Below are positions 7,241-15,599 of a stretch of 46,697 nucleotides of DNA, in pieces. Numbering within the stretch: position 1 is the stretch's first letter; every line of letters begins with the position of its first letter. The notes beneath the pieces are model-generated. The model ran no database searches, had not been told where the DNA came from, and worked only from the letters and a program-made list of their open reading frames with translations. Source of the stretch: an uncultured Ruminococcus sp. (GTDB lineage Bacteria; Bacillota; Clostridia; Oscillospirales; Acutalibacteraceae); the NCBI GenBank assembly GCA_902765625.1, contig CACXAO010000017.1, positions 1 to 46,697 on the forward strand, given 5' to 3'. A program made the translations under genes and the position numbers.

Positions 7241-8089
7241 ATGGAATTCCGCGCGATTTCCGCCGAAGAGATCACCTCGGCTGTGAAAAAGCTTTTTACG
7301 GACTGCAACTACTTTATCGGCAGCGACATTCTCTGCGCGCTCAGCAAAGCCCGCGATAACGAGAAATCGCCCGTTGGCAAAAGCGTTCTCTCGCAGATAA
7401 TCGAGAACGACCGCATTGCCGCCGAGGAGGAAATTCCGCTCTGTCAGGATACCGGCATGGCTGTGCTCTTTGTCGAGTACGGCGACAAGGTCTGCGTCGA
7501 CGGAGATTTTGACGAGGCTGTCACAGAGGGCGTGCGTCAGGCGTACCGCGACGGCTACCTGCGCAAGAGCGTTGTAAGCGACCCTGTTTTCGACCGCGTC
7601 AACACCAAGGACAACACGCCGGCTATTATCCACACCAAGATCGTCAGGGGCGACAAGATACGCATCACAGCAGGCGGCAAGGGCTTCGGCAGCGAGAACA
7701 TGTCCGCGATAAAAATGCTCACCCCGTCCTACGGCGTTGAGGGCGTAAAGCAGTTTATTCTCGACACCGTATTCAAGGCAGGACCGAACCCGTGTCCTCC
7801 GATAGTTGTCGGCGTGGGAATAGGCGGCACCTTTGAACGCGCGGCTCAGCTCGCGAAAAAGGCGACCTTCCGCGCGATAGACACCTCAAACCCCGACCCG
7901 AGATACGCCGCTCTGGAGGATGAGCTGCTCGGCGAGATAAACAAGATGGGCTTCGGACCCGCGGGACTCGGCGGCAGCACAACCGCTCTCGGCGTTAATA
8001 TAGAAACCTCGCCGACCCACATCGCCGGAATGCCCGTTGCGGTAAACATCTGCTGCCACGCGGCGCGCCACGCAAGCGTTGAAATTTAA
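7241..8089 (+). CDS. fumA: fumarate hydratase class I, alpha subunit
   Basis: Alpha (N-terminal) part of the oxygen-sensitive [4Fe-4S] fumarase that interconverts fumarate and malate. The 282-residue length matches the split two-subunit form of anaerobes. Visible family motifs are CQDTGMAV near residue 69, [12 protein letters not shown] near residue 147, NPCPP near residue 187 and GVGIGGTFE. The conserved cysteines in CQDTG and CPP, with a later one near the C-terminus (NICCHAARH), are candidates for cluster ligands. The start is supported by GAAAGGAT upstream. The beta subunit follows, but 218 bp away because a palindromic element lies between them. A related tartrate dehydratase is the main alternative. 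Confidence 0.93.
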   Translation: MEFRAISAEEITSAVKKLFTDCNYFIGSDILCALSKARDNEKSPVGKSVLSQIIENDRIAAEEEIPLCQDTGMAVLFVEYGDKVCVDGDFDEAVTEGVRQAYRDGYLRKSVVSDPVFDRVNTKDNTPAIIHTKIVRGDKIRITAGGKGFGSENMSAIKMLTPSYGVEGVKQFILDTVFKAGPNPCPPIVVGVGIGGTFERAAQLAKKATFRAIDTSNPDPRYAALEDELLGEINKMGFGPAGLGGSTTALGVNIETSPTHIAGMPVAVNICCHAARHASVEI

Positions 8090-8283
8090 GAGTTAAGAGC
8101 GGAGAGTTGAGAGTTAAGTGAATGTCGCACGGAAAGAGCGGCTTTTCGGATAAATCGGTGCCCGACTGAATAAGTATTGGCTTGATTTTTCAAACAAAAC
8201 GTTTCCTCAATCAATATAAATCGGGTGTGGGCAGAGCCCGCCATTCACTCCACTCTCAACTCTTAACTCTCCACTCTCAAAAA
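8090..8283. repeat. palindromic element with heptad arms, family B copy 1
   Basis: The left arm (GAGTTAAGAGCGGAGAGTTG) and right arm (ACTCTCAACTCTTAACTC) are inverted runs of 7-bp ACTCTNN units. They flank a core bounded by GTGAA and TTCAC. The core block AATATAAATCGGGTGTGGGC near 8213 recurs at 12229 and, inverted, at about 29790-29807. It sits inside the fumarase operon between the alpha and beta genes. Confidence 0.85.
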
Positions 8284-8307
8284 AGCTCTGAAATAAAGGA
8301 GAAAAAT

Positions 8308-8859
8308 ATGACCAAAAGGATTACACTTCCGATTACAGAAAAGGCAATAGCGGATTTACACGCAGGCGACAGCGTGCTGCTGACGGGAACCATTCTCACA
8401 GGACGCGACGCCGCACACAAGCGCCTGTATGAGCTTATCGAAAAGGGCGAGCCGCTGCCCGTAGACATAAAGGGCGAGCTTATCTACTACGTAGGACCCG
8501 CGCCTGCAAAGCCCGGCTACGCTGTAGGACCCGCAGGACCCACATCGAGCTACCGCATGGACAAATACGCGCCGTCGCTGCTCGACCTCGGATTAAAGGG
8601 CATGATCGGCAAGGGCGCGAGAAACAGGGACGTTATCGACGCGATAGTCCGCAACAAATGCGTATACCTCGTCGCGATAGGCGGAGCTGCCGCGCTGATC
8701 GCAAAGAGCATCAAAAAGGAAGAGCTTCTCTGCTACGAGGACTTGGGCACCGAAGCGGTAAGGCGCTACACGGTCGAGGACTTCCCGTGCATAGTCGCGA
8801 TAGACAGCGAGGGCAACAACGTTTACGAAACCGAACCGGTTAAGTACAGAGAAGATTGA
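8308..8859 (+). CDS. fumB: fumarate hydratase class I, beta subunit
   Basis: The C-terminal (swivelling beta) part of class I fumarase, 183 residues, completing the enzyme with the upstream alpha subunit. Family motifs are LLTGTILTGRDAAHKR near residue 25, YVGPAPAKPG, GPTSSYRMD near residue 75 and IGKGARNRDV near residue 95. The start is chosen at 8308 because a clear ribosome site (AAAGGAGAAAAAT) precedes it. A longer frame from 8182 would translate the palindromic repeat and add 42 residues that match nothing in the family. Cotranscribed with the alpha gene unless the repeat terminates transcription. Confidence 0.92.
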   Translation: MTKRITLPITEKAIADLHAGDSVLLTGTILTGRDAAHKRLYELIEKGEPLPVDIKGELIYYVGPAPAKPGYAVGPAGPTSSYRMDKYAPSLLDLGLKGMIGKGARNRDVIDAIVRNKCVYLVAIGGAAALIAKSIKKEELLCYEDLGTEAVRRYTVEDFPCIVAIDSEGNNVYETEPVKYRED

Positions 8860-8869
8860 TTCTCCTCAC

Positions 8870-9036
8870 AAAGCCTCCCCTTAAGGGGAGGTGGCTCGGC
8901 GATTAAGCCGAGTCGGAAGGGTGGGTTCGGAAGATGATACTTTATCAAATTCCGATAGTAAGGAAACGAATCCGCCTTTGTCCACCACCCTTCAGTCGCC
9001 TTTGGGCGACAGCTCCCCTCAAGGGGAGCCTTTAAA
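8870..9036. repeat. palindromic intergenic element, family A-related variant
   Basis: About 167 bp beginning AAAGCCTCCCCTTAAGGGGAGG and ending CTCCCCTCAAGGGGAGCCTTT. The ends are inverted copies of each other, with internal hairpins GGCTCGGCGA..AGCC and GTCGCC..GGGCGAC. The terminal AAAGCCTCCC matches the other family A copies while the middle differs, suggesting a sister subfamily. Confidence 0.75.
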
Positions 9037-9056
9037 GTGTGCTCTCAAAAAAGCAC

Positions 9057-9085
9057 TTGATTTAAATTTTTAAAAATATTATAAT
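9057..9085 (+). promoter_or_regulatory. promoter of ddl-murF-upp
   Basis: TTGATT (9057-9062) and a perfect TATAAT (9080-9085) have a 17-bp spacer in an AT-rich stretch directly after the palindromic element. Confidence 0.7.
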
Positions 9086-9129
9086 AAAGGTTGAATAACT
9101 TTACAAACAAACCTTCGGAGGGATATTTT

Positions 9130-10173
9130 ATGAGAATAGTCGTTCTGGCAGGCGGCACAAGCACCGAACGCGACGTGTCTATTTCATCGGGTATTTTGGT
9201 TGCGGCGGCTCTCAGAGAAAAGGGTCACGAGGTAGTGCTGCTCGACGTATTCAAGGGTTATGAGCGCGACATCTGCGACGTTTACGCGCTGTTCAAGCAA
9301 AACTACAGCTTCACCGACTCAATCAAGGTCGGCGAAACGATTTCCGATATCGACGAGCTTAAAGAGGAAAGACGCGACAAATCAAACCGCTACCTCGGCG
9401 AAAACGTGATCGACATCTGCAGCTATGCCGACATCATCTTCCTCGCGCTCCACGGCGGCGCAGGCGAAAACGGTCAGATTCAGGCTACTCTCGATTTGCT
9501 CGGTCTCAAGTACACCGGCTCGCCGTACCTCGGCTCCGCCCTCGCGATGAACAAGGGCATCACAAAGAGCGTGCTCATTCAGAAGCACATCCTCACCCCC
9601 ATGGGCGAGATCTACAAGTCCGCCGACGACGCAAAGGCTTGGAATAAGTTCCCCTGCGTTGTAAAGCCCTGCTCGGGCGGCTCGAGCGTCGGCATAACCA
9701 TCGCTCAGAACGCAGACGAGTACAAGGAATCCGTAACCGAGGCGTTCAGCTACGGCGAGGATGAGATCGTCGTTGAGGAGTATATCACGGGCAGAGAGTT
9801 CTCTGTCGGTCTGCTCGGCGGCAAGGCGCTTCCTCCGATCGAGATCATTCCCAACGAGGGCTTCTACGACTACAAAACAAAATATCAGGCAGGCGCAGCG
9901 CGCGACGTTTGTCCTGCCGACATCACCGCCGACGAGGACAAAACTCTCAGAGAGGCTGCCGTCGCGACCTACAACGCGCTTCACCTCGAGAGCTACGCGA
10001 GAGTCGACTTTATCCTCACCGCGGACGGCAAGGCTTACTGCCTTGAGGCGAACACCCTGCCCGGCATGACGCCCACCAGCCTTCTTCCTCAGGAAGCAAA
10101 GGTCGAGGGTATCTCCTACGCCGACCTCTGCGAGCAGATCATCAACATTTCGATGGATAAATACAAGAAATAA
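9130..10173 (+). CDS. ddl: D-alanine--D-alanine ligase
   Basis: ATP-grasp enzyme that joins two D-alanines for the peptidoglycan stem peptide in the cytoplasm. The 347-residue protein shows GGTSTERDVSISSG at the N-terminus, LHGGAGENGQIQ near residue 115, the ATP-grasp lysine loop KPCSGGSSVG, EYITGREFSVG, and the C-terminal metal-binding EANTLPGMTPTSL. The start at 9130 is preferred over an in-frame ATG 39 bp upstream. It is preceded by CGGAGGG, and the homologous N-terminus begins with MRIVVLAGG. murF follows 9 bp downstream, its functional partner, which uses the D-Ala-D-Ala product. D-Ala-D-Lac specificity cannot be strictly excluded by eye. Confidence 0.95.
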   Translation: MRIVVLAGGTSTERDVSISSGILVAAALREKGHEVVLLDVFKGYERDICDVYALFKQNYSFTDSIKVGETISDIDELKEERRDKSNRYLGENVIDICSYADIIFLALHGGAGENGQIQATLDLLGLKYTGSPYLGSALAMNKGITKSVLIQKHILTPMGEIYKSADDAKAWNKFPCVVKPCSGGSSVGITIAQNADEYKESVTEAFSYGEDEIVVEEYITGREFSVGLLGGKALPPIEIIPNEGFYDYKTKYQAGAARDVCPADITADEDKTLREAAVATYNALHLESYARVDFILTADGKAYCLEANTLPGMTPTSLLPQEAKVEGISYADLCEQIINISMDKYKK

Positions 10174-10182
10174 GGTGGAACC

Positions 10183-11532
10183 ATGAAGCCTTTTACTCTA
10201 CAGGAAATCGCCGCTGCCTGCGGCGGTACATACGTCGGCAGCGACGAAATGAAGTCCGCTGTCATCACCTCCGTTGAGCGCGACAGCCGCATGATTAAGG
10301 ACGGCTCGCTTTTCCTCGCGATAAAGGGAGGACGAGTCGACGGCCACGATTTCATCAATAAATGCTACGAGAGCGGCGCGGTCTGCGCGATCTGCGAAAA
10401 GGCTCCCGAAAACGCCGAAAAGCCGTATATCCTCGTTCCGTCAACTCTCGACGCGGTAAAGAAAATCGGCAAGGCGTACCGCGAGAAATTCGACATCCCG
10501 ATAGTGGGCGTGTCGGGCAGCGTGGGCAAAACCTCCACAAAGGAAATGCTCTACGCCGTTCTCTCGCAGAAATTCAAGACCCACAAAACTCAGGGCAACC
10601 TCAACAACGAACTGGGCGTGCCGCTGACCCTGCTCTCGATGCCCGAGGACGCAGAGGCTGCGGTTATCGAGATGGGCATTTCTGGCTTCGGCGAGATGAC
10701 AAGGCTGACCGAGATGGTTCAGCCCACCTTCTGCGTGCTGACGATCATCGGCTGCTGCCACCTCGAAAACCTCGGCGACCGCGACGGCGTTCTCAAGGCT
10801 AAAACCGAGATGTTCAAGTCCGCACGCGATAACGCCGAATATATCTTAAACGGCGACGACGACAAGCTCGTTACCGTGACCGAGGTAAACGGCAAAAAGC
10901 CCGTGTTCTTCGGAATAAGCGAAAAGAATCCGTATCACGCGGAAAACATAGAAAACAACGGCGAGGGCGGCGTAAGCTGCGACCTCTGCTTTGACGGCAA
11001 AAGGCTGCACGTGGTCATTCCGGCGATCGGCACCTACATGGTATCAAACGCGCTCGCTGCGGCGGCTGTGGGCAATCTGCTCGGCATGACCGACGACGAG
11101 ATAATCCGCGGCGTTGAGGCGTTCAAGACCGTAGGCAGCCGCGCCAACGTTATCAACACCGCAAGGCTCAAGATCATCGACGACTGCTACAACGCGAACC
11201 CCACCTCGGTTCAGGCGTCGATCGACACTCTCGTCAACCTGACGGGAAGAAAGGTCGCCATTCTCGGCGACATGAAGGAGCTTGGCAGCGAGGAGCTTGC
11301 CCTCCACTACAGCACGGGCAAATACGCCAAGGACAAGGGCGTTGACCTCGTGCTCAGCGTCGGACCGCTCGCAAAGGAGCTGGCAAAAGGCGCGGACGGA
11401 TTATGGTATGCCGGCATAGAGGCGATCTGCGCAGAGCTGCCGCAGCTGCTCAAAAGCGGCGACACGGTGCTCGTAAAGGCGTCGCACTCCATGCAGTTTG
11501 AAAAAATAACGGAATTTTTGAAGGAGTTTTGA
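10183..11532 (+). CDS. murF: UDP-MurNAc-tripeptide--D-alanyl-D-alanine ligase
   Basis: Cytoplasmic Mur ligase that adds the D-Ala-D-Ala dipeptide to UDP-MurNAc-tripeptide, finishing the cytoplasmic pentapeptide precursor. The 449-residue protein has the typical three-domain layout. The N-terminal substrate domain is followed by the P-loop [14 protein letters not shown] near residue 107, [23 protein letters not shown], and a C-terminal domain containing DCYNANPTS near residue 330 and LGDMKELG. Its ribosome site AAGGTGG lies 7 bases before the ATG. It follows ddl by 9 bp and overlaps the ribosome-site region of upp, forming a tight operon. Confidence 0.96.
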   Translation: MKPFTLQEIAAACGGTYVGSDEMKSAVITSVERDSRMIKDGSLFLAIKGGRVDGHDFINKCYESGAVCAICEKAPENAEKPYILVPSTLDAVKKIGKAYREKFDIPIVGVSGSVGKTSTKEMLYAVLSQKFKTHKTQGNLNNELGVPLTLLSMPEDAEAAVIEMGISGFGEMTRLTEMVQPTFCVLTIIGCCHLENLGDRDGVLKAKTEMFKSARDNAEYILNGDDDKLVTVTEVNGKKPVFFGISEKNPYHAENIENNGEGGVSCDLCFDGKRLHVVIPAIGTYMVSNALAAAAVGNLLGMTDDEIIRGVEAFKTVGSRANVINTARLKIIDDCYNANPTSVQASIDTLVNLTGRKVAILGDMKELGSEELALHYSTGKYAKDKGVDLVLSVGPLAKELAKGADGLWYAGIEAICAELPQLLKSGDTVLVKASHSMQFEKITEFLKEF

Positions 11533-11534
11533 TT

Positions 11535-12161
11535 ATGTCAGTATCGTATATGACGCACCCTCTTATCAAGCACAAAATCACCCTTATCCGCAGGGAGACC
11601 ACAGGCACGAACGAGTTCCGCAAAATCATCGAGGAAATCGCGATGCTCATGGGCTACGAGGCTCTCGCCGACCTGCCCACCACGGACGTCGAGGTCAAGA
11701 CCCCGATCGAAACCACGATCCAGCCCGTTATCGACGGCAAAAAGCTCGCGGTAGTTCCGATCCTCCGCGCAGGCTTGGGCATGGTAAACGGCATTCTCGC
11801 GCTCGTACCCTCCGCAAAGGTAGGCCACATCGGTCTTTACCGCGACCCCGAAACCCATCAGCCTCACGAGTATTACTGCAAGCTGCCCGACAGCATTGAG
11901 GAACGCCAGATCGTCGTAGTCGACCCGATGCTCGCGACAGGCGGCTCGGCTGTTGACGCGGTAACGATGATAAAGCAGCACGGCGGCAAAAAGATAAAGT
12001 TCATGTCGATCATCGCGGCTCCCGAGGGAGTAAGCGCGCTGATGAAGGCTCACCCCGACATTCAGCTCTACGTCGGCTGTCTTGACCGCCAGCTCAACGA
12101 AAACGCCTACATCTGCCCGGGTCTCGGCGACGCCGGCGACAGAATCTTCGGCACTATTTAA
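11535..12161 (+). CDS. upp: uracil phosphoribosyltransferase
   Basis: Salvages uracil by converting it with PRPP to UMP. The 208-residue length is typical. The uracil/PRPP motifs are [12 protein letters not shown] near residue 75 and [12 protein letters not shown] near residue 130, followed by the C-terminal [15 protein letters not shown] uracil loop. The ATG at 11535 is spaced 8 bases from AAGGAG. A TTG two codons upstream also opens the frame but is too close to the ribosome site. It is 2 bp after the murF stop and ends the operon at a strong terminator. A pyrimidine-salvage gene with wall-precursor genes looks like simple operon economy. Confidence 0.97.
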   Translation: MSVSYMTHPLIKHKITLIRRETTGTNEFRKIIEEIAMLMGYEALADLPTTDVEVKTPIETTIQPVIDGKKLAVVPILRAGLGMVNGILALVPSAKVGHIGLYRDPETHQPHEYYCKLPDSIEERQIVVVDPMLATGGSAVDAVTMIKQHGGKKIKFMSIIAAPEGVSALMKAHPDIQLYVGCLDRQLNENAYICPGLGDAGDRIFGTI

Positions 12162-12165
12162 ACGC

Positions 12166-12192
12166 AAAAAAGCTCCCGACGGGAGCTTTTTT
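12166..12192. terminator. bidirectional Rho-independent terminator after upp
   Basis: AAAAAAGCTCCC-GAC-GGGAGCTTTTTT, a perfect stem with A-tract and T-tract on both sides. It can end upp (plus) and the sirtuin transcript (minus). Confidence 0.9.
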
Positions 12193-12299
12193 CAGTGTGG
12201 AGAGTTTAGAGTGGAGAGTGGAGTGAATACAATATAAATCGGGTGCGGGCAGCGCCCGCCGTTCACTCAACTCTCAACTCTCCGCTCTTAACTCTATTC
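12193..12299. repeat. palindromic element with heptad arms, family B copy 2 (internally deleted)
   Basis: It has inverted ACTCT-type heptad arms, and the core right half AATATAAATCGGGTGCGGGC to GTTCAC matches copies 1 and 3. The left half of the core present in those copies is missing, so this is a shortened form. It lies between upp and the convergent sirtuin gene. Confidence 0.8.
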
Positions 12300-13025
12300 C
12301 TAAACTTTCAGCTGACCCAAAATCTCTCCGACCTTGTCGTGGAAAACCAAGTCGGCATGGGAGTCAAAGGGAGTAGCGTCGCGGTTTATCAGAACGATTG
12401 TGTTTCCTCTGAAATAGCGGATGAATCCCGCGGCAGGATAAACCGTCAGGCTTGTTCCGGCGATGATCAGCGTGTCGGCGGTCTGAATGGCGTTCAGCGC
12501 GCCCGTAACCACACTGTCGTTTAAGCCTTCCTCGTAGAGCACAACGTCGGGCTTGATCACTCCGCCGCACTCACAGCGCGGAATGCCCTCGGAATTTTTG
12601 ATGAACTCCGCCGAATAGAACTTGCGGCAGTTGCGGCAGTAGTTGCGCAGCACGCTTCCGTGAAGCTCGTAAACGCGCCTGCTGCCTGCCGCCTGATGCA
12701 GCCCGTCGATATTCTGGGTGACGACGGCTGAGAGCTTGCCTGCCCTTTCAAGCTCAGCGAGCTTTAGGTGAGCCTTGTTGGGCTTCTTGTCAAGACAGAG
12801 CATTTTGTCGCGGTAAAAGCGGTAAAACTCCTCGGTCTTTTTCATAAAGAAGGTGTGGCTGAGAATCTCCTCGGGCGGATAGTCGTACTTCTGGTTGTAC
12901 AGTCCGTCGACGCTGCGGAAATCGGGGATTCCGCTCTCGGTGCTCACTCCCGCGCCGCCGAAAAACACTATGCTTTTGCTTTCGTCAATAACCTTTTGCA
13001 GCTCCTCTACAGTTGCCAATTTCAT
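12300..13025 (-). CDS. sirtuin (NAD-dependent protein deacylase, CobB/SIR2 family)
   Basis: About 241 residues. Removes acyl groups from lysines using NAD. The family motifs are in order: GAGVSTESGIPDFRS for NAD binding near residue 25, TQNIDGLHQAAG near residue 105, the catalytic His in YELHGS, the zinc Cys pairs CRNC and CECG, and GTSLTVYPA near residue 190. Start choice is uncertain. ATG at 13025 lies only 2 bases from the AGGAG site, while an in-frame TTG two codons later has an 8-base spacing that fits better. A strong promoter is present 25 bp upstream. No partner enzyme (for example acetyl-CoA synthetase) is adjacent. Confidence 0.94.
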   Translation of the reverse strand: MKLATVEELQKVIDESKSIVFFGGAGVSTESGIPDFRSVDGLYNQKYDYPPEEILSHTFFMKKTEEFYRFYRDKMLCLDKKPNKAHLKLAELERAGKLSAVVTQNIDGLHQAAGSRRVYELHGSVLRNYCRNCRKFYSAEFIKNSEGIPRCECGGVIKPDVVLYEEGLNDSVVTGALNAIQTADTLIIAGTSLTVYPAAGFIRYFRGNTIVLINRDATPFDSHADLVFHDKVGEILGQLKV

Positions 13026-13049
13026 CACTCCTCAGTGCTTTTTTATTAT

Positions 13050-13078
13050 ATTTTAGCGCGTTGAAATCGCGTTGTCAA
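13050..13078 (-). promoter_or_regulatory. promoter of the sirtuin gene
   Basis: On the minus strand TTGACA (13073-13078) and TAAAAT (13050-13055) are separated by 17 bp. Its -35 box nearly abuts the -35 box of the divergent promoter at 13081. Confidence 0.75.
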
Positions 13079-13080
13079 TA

Positions 13081-13109
13081 TGGACAAGCGAGGTCTTTTG
13101 TGCTAAAAT
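13081..13109 (+). promoter_or_regulatory. promoter of the small Cys-rich protein gene
   Basis: TGGACA (13081-13086) and TAAAAT (13104-13109) have a 17-bp spacer, with an extended TGTG just before the -10. The predicted transcript start (about 13116) falls only a few bases before the likely start codon, so the message may be nearly leaderless. Confidence 0.55.
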
Positions 13110-13125
13110 GAAGTCGGTGATGAAT

Positions 13126-13506
13126 ATGACGAAAGGCGAAATCGCAAAAAACAATTTTCAAAACGGCTGCAACTGCGCACAGGCGGTGCTGCTGGCTTTC
13201 TGCGAGGACTACGGCATGGAACGCGAAACGGCTCTGACGATCGCCGCCGGCTTTGGTTCGGGCATGGCAGGTCTGCGCGAAACCTGCGGAACCGTTACCG
13301 GCGCAAACATGGTGATCGGTCTTGCCAAGGGCAAAAACCGCATGGAAGCAAACCGCACCTTCCGTGAGTTTGCAGACCGCTTCCGCGAAAAGAACGGTTC
13401 CCTCGTTTGCAAGGAGCTTCTCGCGGCGCGTATAAAAACAAGACTTACCTGCGCGGATTTATGTTACGACGCAGGCAGCCTGCTCGAGGAAATCCTCGCG
13501 AAATAA
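13126..13506 (+). CDS. C-GCAxxG-C-C family redox-type protein
   Basis: A 126-residue protein of the family named after its cysteine pattern. Here the pattern appears as GCNCAQAV near the N-terminus, ETCGTVTGA in the middle and two later cysteines (LVCKELL, CADLC). The cysteines probably carry out redox chemistry or bind a metal or cluster; the biological role is not established. In-frame ATGs lie at 13108, 13120 and 13126. I choose 13126 because homologues begin with MTKGEIA-like sequence, because the promoter -10 overlaps the first ATG, and because no ribosome site favours another. It is divergent from the sirtuin gene and ends at a terminator shared with ilvB. Confidence 0.85.
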   Translation: MTKGEIAKNNFQNGCNCAQAVLLAFCEDYGMERETALTIAAGFGSGMAGLRETCGTVTGANMVIGLAKGKNRMEANRTFREFADRFREKNGSLVCKELLAARIKTRLTCADLCYDAGSLLEEILAK

Positions 13507-13509
13507 GCA

Positions 13510-13537
13510 AAAGCCTCCCATCTGTCCGGGAGGCTTT
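13510..13537. terminator. bidirectional terminator between convergent genes
   Basis: AAAGCCTCCC pairs with GGGAGGCTTT (10-bp perfect stem, 8-nt loop). It serves the Cys-rich gene (plus) and ilvB (minus). Confidence 0.85.
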
Positions 13538-13564
13538 AATATTTTAAATTACTGATCTACGGCA

Positions 13565-15241
13565 CTACATCTCGGTAACGATCTCGTTGATCGTCTTTCC
13601 CGGAGGGATCATCGGGAGGACGTTATCGTCGGGACTGATCACGCAGTCGATAACGACGGGACCGTTGAGCTCCATAGCCTTGCGGATAGCAGGCTCTATC
13701 TCGGCGTCGCAGGTCACGCGCATGCCGGTAACGCCGAACGCCTCCGCGAGCTTAACAAAGTCGGTGGCTCTGTGAGGGTCGGTCTGCGAGAAGCGGCTGC
13801 CGTAAAAGAGCTTCTGCCACTGACGAACCATGCCGAGAACGGAGTTGTTCATAATCAGCACGATCACGGGCAGATTGTAGGACTTGAGGGTGACAAGCTC
13901 GTTGAGGTTCATGTGGAAGCTGCCGTCGCCGGTAAAGAGGAACACGCGCTTGTCGGGGTTGGCTATCTGAGCTCCGATCGACGCGCCCATGCCGAAGCCC
14001 ATCGTACCCATTCCGCCCGAGGTGAGCAGAGTGCGCTGATTCTCGATTTTCGCGAACTGGGCGACCCACATCTGGTGCTGACCCACGTCGGTCGCGATGA
14101 TGTCGCTGTCTGCCTTGAGCCTGTTCACCGCGTTGATGATGTCCTGAGGCTGAGGGTATTCGTCGTTATAAAGCTCCACGTCGTCGAAGTGGTGCTTCCA
14201 GACCTCGATCTGCTCAAGCCACTCGGAGTGCTCAAGCTGATCCATTCCTGCCGCGAGAGCTGTGAGGCTCGCCTTGAGGTCGCCGAGGACGTACTCGTCA
14301 ACATGGACGTTTTTATTGATCTCGCGCTCGTCGATTTCGAGCTGAACGATCTTAGCCTGCTCGCCGAACTTCTCTCTGTCGCCGGCAACGCGGTCAGAAA
14401 AACGCGCGCCGCAGGAGATCATGAGGTCGCACTCGGCGGTGACCATTCCGGTTTCGTAGCCGCCGTGCATGCCGATGTTGCCGACGCAGAGGCGGTGAGA
14501 CGCGGGAATCGCGCCGAGAGCCATGAGCGAACAGCAAACGGGAGCGTCGATCAGCTCGGCAAAGGCTACGAACTCGTCGCAGGCGTCCGCGCTGAGAATA
14601 CCGCCGCCGGCATAGATCATCGGGCGCTTGGCGTTTGCGATAAGCTTCTGGATCCTGCGGATGCTCTCGGGATTTTTTATCTGAATAAGCTCGGGAAGCT
14701 CAGGCTCCTGAGGCTCGTAATCGGTGGTCTGGGCGGTGAGGTTCTTGGGAACGTCGAGAAGAACCGGACCCTTTCTGCCGTGGTTGGCAAGCGAAAACGC
14801 CTTGCGGATAGTGGGCGCAAGATCCTCTACGCGCTCGACAAGGAAGCTCGCCTTGGTGATGGGCTTAACGATGTTGACGATGTCTACCTCCTGAAAGCTG
14901 TCGCGGCCGAGCTGGTCGGTGTTGACGTTGGCGGTGATGGCAACCATCGGGATAGAGTCGATATTCGCGGTGGCAAGACCCGTTACGATATTGGTCGCGC
15001 CCGGACCCGAGGTGGTGAGCACAACGCCGGTTTTGCCGGTTGAACGGGCATAGCCGTCAGCCGCGTGAGAAGCGCCCTGTTCGTGGGCGGTCAGGATGTG
15101 ACGGATTTTGTCGCTGTATTTGTAAAGCGCGTCGTATGTATTGAGAGCCGCGCCGCCGGGATAGCCGAACACGGTGTCTACGCCGTGCTCGAGCAGACAT
15201 TCGCAGATGATTTCCGCGCCTGTTGCGCCTGTTAACTTCAT
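13565..15241 (-). CDS. ilvB: acetolactate synthase, large (catalytic) subunit
   Basis: Thiamine-diphosphate enzyme that condenses pyruvate to acetolactate, or with 2-oxobutyrate to acetohydroxybutyrate, for branched-chain amino acid synthesis. The 558 residues show the catalytic Glu in TAHEQGASHAADGYAR near residue 52 and the central domain (GGGILSA onward). The ThDP/Mg motif starts at TGDGSFHMN near residue 440 and ends in IMNNSVLG. The presence of EQGA and SGPGATN supports the biosynthetic family rather than catabolic AlsS, though substrate use cannot be proven by eye. No small regulatory subunit gene (ilvN) and no T-box leader is visible nearby, so feedback regulation may rely on genes elsewhere. 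The start is supported by AAGGGGT upstream and a strong promoter. Confidence 0.95.
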   Translation of the reverse strand: MKLTGATGAEIICECLLEHGVDTVFGYPGGAALNTYDALYKYSDKIRHILTAHEQGASHAADGYARSTGKTGVVLTTSGPGATNIVTGLATANIDSIPMVAITANVNTDQLGRDSFQEVDIVNIVKPITKASFLVERVEDLAPTIRKAFSLANHGRKGPVLLDVPKNLTAQTTDYEPQEPELPELIQIKNPESIRRIQKLIANAKRPMIYAGGGILSADACDEFVAFAELIDAPVCCSLMALGAIPASHRLCVGNIGMHGGYETGMVTAECDLMISCGARFSDRVAGDREKFGEQAKIVQLEIDEREINKNVHVDEYVLGDLKASLTALAAGMDQLEHSEWLEQIEVWKHHFDDVELYNDEYPQPQDIINAVNRLKADSDIIATDVGQHQMWVAQFAKIENQRTLLTSGGMGTMGFGMGASIGAQIANPDKRVFLFTGDGSFHMNLNELVTLKSYNLPVIVLIMNNSVLGMVRQWQKLFYGSRFSQTDPHRATDFVKLAEAFGVTGMRVTCDAEIEPAIRKAMELNGPVVIDCVISPDDNVLPMIPPGKTINEIVTEM

Positions 15242-15282
15242 AAATATAACCCCTTATATCTTCATATTCACATTTAACTTTT

Positions 15283-15311
15283 ATTTTACCGCATTAAAGC
15301 GTTAATGTCAA
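15283..15311 (-). promoter_or_regulatory. promoter of ilvB
   Basis: On the minus strand a perfect TTGACA (15306-15311) and TAAAAT (15283-15288) have a 17-bp spacer. The leader is only about 35 nt, too short for a T-box or peptide attenuator. Confidence 0.75.
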
Positions 15312-15346
15312 GTGTGAATATAGCAGTCGGTTTCCGGTAACAATGC

Positions 15347-15550
15347 AAAGCCTCCCTTGGTAAGGGAGGTGGCACGGCATTTATGGCGTGACGGAGGATT
15401 TACACGGCAGACGTTTTCCGTGTTCGGAAAACATTGCCCGATATAATCACAATGTTTGATTATCTCCAAAGAAATCGGTTATCACAAACAGCGCGGTGCA
15501 TAAATCCTCAGTCAGCTTCGCTGACAGCTCCTTTACTAAAGGAGCCTCTG
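15347..15550. repeat. palindromic intergenic element, family A copy 2
   Basis: About 204 bp beginning AAAGCCTCCCTTGGTAAGGG and ending TTTACTAAAGGAGCCT. It is the reverse orientation of the copy at 4675-4876, sharing GACGGAGGATTTACACGGC and GCGGTGCATAAATCCTCAG, with a diverged middle. It contains no ORF of its own. Confidence 0.85.
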
Positions 15551-15559
15551 AAATGTAGC

Positions 15560-15595
15560 AAAAAAGGAAGCGCGGGCAGTGCTCACGCTCCTTCT
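15560..15595 (-). terminator. terminator of the GH13 gene
   Basis: On the minus strand AAGGAGCG pairs with CGCTTCCTT (one bulge), followed by TTTTT. It begins just after the GH13 stop codon. Confidence 0.7.
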
Positions 15596-15599
15596 TGTT

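Noticed and set aside
8182-8307. N-terminal extension of fumarase beta
   Set aside because: The extra 42 residues are translated from a palindromic repeat, and a clear ribosome site precedes the later ATG at 8308.
13772-15043. 423-residue plus-strand ORF opposite ilvB
   Set aside because: Antisense shadow of a certain gene, with no ribosome site or recognisable domain.
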